Source: Ichthyophthirius multifiliis
Taxonomy: Eukaryota; Ciliophora; Oligohymenophorea; Hymenostomatida
Reading direction: 5' to 3'
NCBI RefSeq assembly: GCF_000220395.1
Contig: NW_004086124.1
Location: 1-64,000 of the forward strand
Length of the DNA: 64,000 nucleotides
Notes under the pieces: model-generated
The model's database searches: none
What the model was told of the DNA's origin: nothing
The model's input: only the letters and a program-made list of their open reading frames with translations
Shown here: in pieces, positions 59,013 through 64,000 of the stretch
Layout: each line of letters opens with the position of its first letter
Position numbering within the stretch: position 1 is the first letter of the stretch
Made by a program: the position numbers and the translations under genes

Positions 59013-61390
59013 TAAATTTTATAATTATGGTTATAAAATATTTTAATAATATATGTAACTTTTTTGTTCATATTATTTATTTATTTTTAAAAACCTATAT
59101 ATTATAATAACTTTTATAAAATATGATATATTTAAAATTATTTGCTTATATTATTAATAAACATGAATAAATAATTTATAAATAAATTTAATTATAATGA
59201 TATTATAATGTATATTAAAATTTAATAATTTATACATTTTGTTATCGCTCTTTAACATATATTTTTTTGTTTATATTTTTATTTTTTTTAATATTTATAG
59301 CTCTTTAAAAACCCTATAATTAAATACATTATCTAAAATATTATAGGAAATATTCTATTTATATTATTTTAATTACTTTTTTATGAAAAATTATTAATAT
59401 ATTTAAATAACTATAAATTATTAAATTATAGGGAATTTTTTATAAACTTCAACAATTCTTTTTAAACCTAAATATCGCTTTTTTCCAAAGAAATTTGTAA
59501 ACTTTTTATTTTAATTCATTTTTTTAAAGTTATTCTTTTTTAAATCTTATTAATAACTTCCAAATGACTTTTATATTCAATTTATATTTTATTAATTTTA
59601 TCCAAAATACTTCCTATATAATTAATAGTATATACAAATAAACCTATGAAATTTATAACACAAAAGTTATTTTAATAAAATTACATATATTAAAATTGAG
59701 CCTTTTAGACCTTTTAAAATAACTATTATTGTAGTAGTTTACAAATAATAAGATTATATGAATTATTCTTACTATAAAGAGTTTGTATATAATAATGAAT
59801 ATAAATATCAAAATATTAAATTACTATCTAATCTAAACTATATAATATATTATTTATTAATTAATATAAATTATTTATATTTTACAAATTTTAATAATAA
59901 TTTAATCAATTTTTTTAAATACTTTAAAAATAGAAAAAAAAAATTATGAAAAATATAATAAATTTTTAATAAAATAGAAATACAGAAAATTAATTTTAAG
60001 AAATGATATTCAATATTTTTTTCAATATTATTTTAGATGTTTAAATTAAATTATTATTTATAAAATTAAAGTATTTCAAATAAAAAAAATGTTATAAATA
60101 AATAGGATAAAGTAATATCACACATATTAAGGATATTACACTTGTAAATATATTAATTTTATTTATAGGTTCTATTTTATTTAAAATAATTAAGAAATAT
60201 TTATTTAATTTTTTAATTAAACTTATTATTTATAATAATATTCTGTTTAAATAATGTATCTTTTTGGCTAAAACTTATTTATTCTTTAATTAAATATATA
60301 ATAAAATAATTCAAATTATTAACAAAAATGTTTTTTAGACAAATATAATGCAATTTGTCTAAAAATATATATTTATTTTATCTTTTTTTATTATTTATTA
60401 AATTTTTAAACTTTTCTGTAATTTATTAAATTATGTTTTACTTAAGTTATTTATCTAATTATTTTTGATTTAGTTCAATACTTTTTTTACTTTTAAAATA
60501 TATTTTACATATTTTATTTTTATATTACATGGTTTTAGTGTAAATTAACCATTGTATTCTACTTTTTAAAATATTCCTAGCAAGTTTATGTTCTTCTTGT
60601 TCATTAAATATTTATTTAAATAAAGAATAATTTAAATTTTATCATATCTTTTTTAAAAAATACTTTAATTAAATATTTTCTTTTTTCTTGTTTATTTTTC
60701 TAAATATTTAATATTTTAATTTTATAAGTATTTTAATAATTAAAATAAATAATAAATATTTTTAAATTATTAGTCAATTTTTTATATAATAAATTAAATA
60801 AATAAAAAATTAAAATAAATAAATATTTAATATTTTATATTTTTTTTTAATATAAATAATTATTTTTTTATTTAACTAATAAAAAAAAAAAAAAATTTAT
60901 ATATATTTATATATAATATATTTTTAAAAAAAAATATATATTCAAATAAAATTTTATATGTTAATATATATTCTTTTATTAATTTTATAATAATATATAT
61001 TTTCATATAAATCTTATTATATTTATCTAATTAATTATAAAGTTAAAAATTAAATTTAATAAGAATTAGAAATTTAAAATTTATATTATTTTGTATTCTT
61101 TCTATAATTTAATCAACAAAAAATAAGATTAGAAAAATTTATATTTTTTTGTTTTTTATTAGATTTAGTTTTTTTTAAAAAAAAAAATATTACTAGAAAT
61201 AATAAAAAAATTATATTTATGATATTATATTTAAAAATATTATTTAAATCAGAAAATTTAAGTTTTTATTTATTTTATTGAGTATAATTGACTTAAAATA
61301 AAAAATAAAAATTAAAGGATTATTTTGTAATAAATTTTATTAATATTATTTTTTTATATAATTTAATTAACAAAAATATATTTTTTTTTG
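59013..61390. other. 2.4 kb A/T desert with one doubtful short reading frame
   Basis: No recognised gene. On the minus strand a 57-codon frame (59686-59516) starts MQFYQNNFCVINFIGLFVY and includes INYIGSILDKINKIQIEYKS; after its TGA the same frame stays open and coding-like (SLQISLEKSDIQVQKELLKF). It is listed as a finding. The rest is A/T-rich with no repeats beyond short runs. Confidence 0.45.
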
Positions 61391-62152
61391 ATGGAAAATT
61401 GTGATTATTACAAATCATACATTTACCAAAATCATAGTATTAGTTAAATAAATAAAAAAGATAATTAAGAGATAATATATACAAAATATAATTAATTATA
61501 TTTTAATTTTCTATTATTCTTACCAACTCTATAATTATTTATAACAGTTTTTTTGGCTAAAAGTATGATATTTGCATTAGTTTCGTATTTTATTTTTATA
61601 TTAATTATAATACCTGCATTTACTATTATTTATTTTAAGTTGAACTTTGTTTTTTTTATACACAAAGAAATTAATAAGCTTTATTTTTAATTTAAATGCG
61701 GATTTGCCTTGTTTTTTTGTATGTTTTTTTGTATTTTAGGAATTTACATTTTACTATTAGTTGAAAATTTGATTAAATAAAAATAAAAGTTTAATTTTAC
61801 CTATATTTAAGTTAGCTTTTGTACTTTAATTTATAGTTTTGTACTACCTTTATTTGAAGAATGGTATTGGAGACTTTTTTTTAAAGTGTTAATTAATCCT
61901 CTAAACAAAGAATATATTAAATGGTATATTAGTTTCACATATTCTCTAATGTATTTATTTTTGATTTATTATATGAACTTTAAAGCTTATATTTCTATTT
62001 CTTTTTACATTTTTGTTTTATTTTTGCAAAGAATTCTTATCCTTATTAATGAGTAAGTAGGCTTTGTTTCATCTTGGTTAGCTTAAATGGGAATAAATAT
62101 GGGTTTTTCTATGTGTCTTGTAAGTTTTGCAAAAAACTCTTTTTAAGGATGA
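61391..62152 (+). CDS. Multi-pass membrane protein, degenerate CPBP (CAAX protease/bacteriocin-processing) type
   Basis: Single exon, 254 codons, MENCDYYKSYIYQNHSISQI to SFAKNSFQG-TGA. Six or more hydrophobic spans, for example FLLFLPTLQLFITVFLA, ALVSYFIFILIIIPAFTIIY and FALFFCMFFCILGIYILLL. Residues 156-161 are EEWYWR in the context VLPLFEEWYWRLFFK, matching motif 1 (EExxxR) of CPBP intramembrane metalloproteases. The later motifs with metal-binding His are not there: ISFTYSLMYLF and SSWLAQMGINMGFSM occupy their places, with Gln where a His is expected. It may be an inactive relative or only a look-alike. Confidence 0.6.
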
Positions 62153-62496
62153 AGTTTATTCTATCTATTATAATTTAAAAGAAAAAATTTACATGTAGAA
62201 TATGCGAATCAATTAAATTATATGTATATATTTTGAGTTAAAAAAAATAATATTTATATAATAACATAATATAATAAAAACATTAAATAAATATTTTTAT
62301 TTAAGAAATAACTAATTATTTTATAAGTATATATCTCTGATGAATATTAATTAAAAATTAATAAAATAACTTTAATATTAAAAATTTTTTATTATAAATT
62401 TATTTTATATAAAATTAAATATTTAACACTATTTAAATTTAATTTTTATATATTAATTTTTTTATTATTTTTTTATTTTAATAACAATCTAATAAA
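62153..62496. other. Intergenic A/T-rich region
   Basis: Short spacer between two co-directional genes; no feature seen. Confidence 0.5.
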
Positions 62497-64000
62497 ATGC
62501 TTAATAAAAGTCTATAAAGTCATTTCTCACTTGCTTAATTAAAAAAAAAACATAAAAATAATATACTCCTTTATTTTTCAGATAAGATATATAATAATTT
62601 CCTAATCATAATTTATAAGATGATAAAACAATTTTGTCTTTTTATGGAAATAAATCTAACATAATTTACAATTAAGTAAATAAATAATAAAATAAAATAA
62701 AGTAAAAAAATAATAATAACTTGCATAATATTAATTCTGCAAATTAATCAGAACGAAATTTAGATGGTAAAAAAATATAAATAAAAAAATTATTAATTAT
62801 TATAAAAATATGTTCCTTAAAAGATATTTTATCTGATCATGAATATGAAAAATTATAAAAACTAAATAAAAATAAAAAAAGAAGAAATGGAATATTTAAA
62901 TAAATATATGGATTACAAATAGAAGATATATTAAATAGAAGATTAAGTAAATCAAACAAATAAATATATGAAGCATAAAATAATAGCTAATATTAATTTA
63001 AAAATTAAAGAAATTTAGTTTAAGGAGAAATTAATTAAACTAAATAACTAATTAATAACTCTACACAAAAATAATTAAATATATAAGGATACTCACCTAA
63101 TAAAAACAAAATTTTAAATAATAGTAATTCATATACTATTTAAAATTAAGAATATAAGGGGATATAAAATTTAGAAGGAGAATATCTTAGATAGTTTTTA
63201 TAAAAATAGTTTGAAAAAAATATTTCTAATAGTATAAGCGACTTAAGAGAAATATTTATTATACATAAAAGCAAAAGTAACTAATTTTTATAATCTTTAA
63301 AAGTAGAAAACTTTTATATCCCTGTTTATTCAAAAATTATTGATAATATAGAATTAACTTTGAATTTTTTAGATTGGAAAAATATATTATTTAATAAATT
63401 TGGATTTTAGGAATCTTCATAATAAAATATATTTACTTTAAATGGATTCGTAATTACGAGTTTAAATTAAATCCCTTTAAAAGAATCGATTTTGATTATT
63501 TAAGGTATTTTTTAATATTATTATTTAGTTAATTATTTTTCATAAAATATATATAAGAAAATACAAATGTTTTGACATTTTGGAAAGATATATAAATTTA
63601 TCATAATTTTTAAGTTACAACGCAAATATTTTAATAATATATACAATATATTAATAGTCTAAATTCTAAAGAATAAATTTATTAGAATTTAATTCTTTTT
63701 TCATATATAAAAAAAATAATTGAAGTTAAAAATATTAGTTAAAAAAATTAAGAGAATCTTCCTTGTATAAAAAATGTCAATAAAATATAACCAGGAGACA
63801 CAATATTGAATAATTTTTATTAAAAAGACTAAAAATATGATAAGAATAGCCTTTTAAACCTTTATAAGGAATATAAAAATTAATTAACTTAAAGTTTAGA
63901 TAATTCAGTCAAATAAATTTCACAAGGACCCTTACTTAAATAATTTAATTGTATTAAAATGAAAATTTTTCGAAAATGTTTACCCTAAATTGCTCTTAAA
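62497..64000 (+). CDS. Gln/Asn-rich hypothetical protein, truncated by the window edge
   Basis: The coding signal runs to the last base, so the 3' end is missing. ATG at 62497 is a guess. Convincing exons read DDKTILSFYGNKSNIIYNQV, NINSANQSERNLD, then after an intron (about 62767-62824) DILSDHEYEKLQKLNKNKK, IYGLQIEDILNRRLSKSNKQ, GEYLRQFLQKQFEKNISNSI, SDLREIFIIHKSKSNQFLQS and VYSKIIDNIELTLNFLDWKN. A second intron is at about 63506-63557. The last exon includes NTNVLTFWKDIQIYHNFQVT and NLPCIKNVNKIQPGDTILN. No family recognised; the middle resembles a low-complexity linker and the rest may be a folded domain. Confidence 0.6.

Noticed and set aside
59758-59949. 63-codon Asn/Tyr-rich plus-strand frame free of TAA and TAG
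   Set aside because: Composition is what A/T-rich DNA gives by chance, with no motif, conservation clue or coding neighbours.
1-64000. CRISPR arrays, insertion sequences, operons or Shine-Dalgarno sites
   Set aside because: None present; introns, the ciliate code and eukaryotic gene content show this is nuclear DNA, so bacterial feature types do not apply.

Overview
The window is nuclear DNA of a ciliate, most likely an oligohymenophorean such as Ichthyophthirius or Tetrahymena. The sequence is extremely AT-rich. Every recognisable protein is read through many in-frame TAA and TAG codons, which must mean Gln, and ends at TGA. Genes are small and closely packed on both strands, and most are split by short AT-rich GT...AG introns, mostly about 30-100 nt. 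Standard-code ORF calling breaks these genes into fragments, so the models here were built by translating with TAA/TAG = Gln and joining exons by eye. Genus assignment is inference; the genetic code is directly visible.

Layout. 1.0-7.9 kb: a PP2A/PP4/PP6-type phosphatase (-), a 780-residue orphan with Cys clusters (+), and the dynein-assembly factor Kintoun (+). 8.3-11.2 kb: two divergent trichocyst/granule-lattice matrix genes. 11.8-17.0 kb: a CCR4-like EEP nuclease (-), a 2.6 kb near-empty stretch, a small membrane protein and a Rab (-). 17.9-22.7 kb: an MFSD1-like transporter, a degenerate kinase and a poly-Gln protein. 23.4-28.7 kb: RAD54B, tRNA-Val(UAC), a DHHC palmitoyltransferase and a tiny gene with an apparent 19-nt intron. 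28.8-36.7 kb: three coiled-coil genes, eIF3b and Rab11. 36.7-45.7 kb: USP39, a coiled-coil gene, a divergent importin-alpha, a probable mitochondrial membrane protein, an ECH1-type isomerase and a PP2C. 46.9-59.0 kb: a PB1 protein, a short hypothetical gene, a large helical-repeat protein and a large CCDC17-like ciliary protein. 61.4-64.0 kb: a degenerate CPBP-type membrane protein and a gene running off the right edge.

The genes do not form one pathway. There is a ciliate cell-biology flavour: dynein assembly (Kintoun), a cilium-associated family (CCDC17), secretory granule cargo (two matrix proteins) and membrane traffic (two Rabs, a DHHC enzyme, MFSD1). Housekeeping functions (translation, splicing, DNA repair, deadenylation, import) fill the rest.

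Two cautions. Several genes change frame exactly at runs of 7-8 A or T, which looks like one-base sequencing or assembly errors. Start codons and intron borders are my own by-eye calls and no search was run. I saw no CRISPR array, transposase, telomere repeat or viral gene, and no convincing new multi-gene system.
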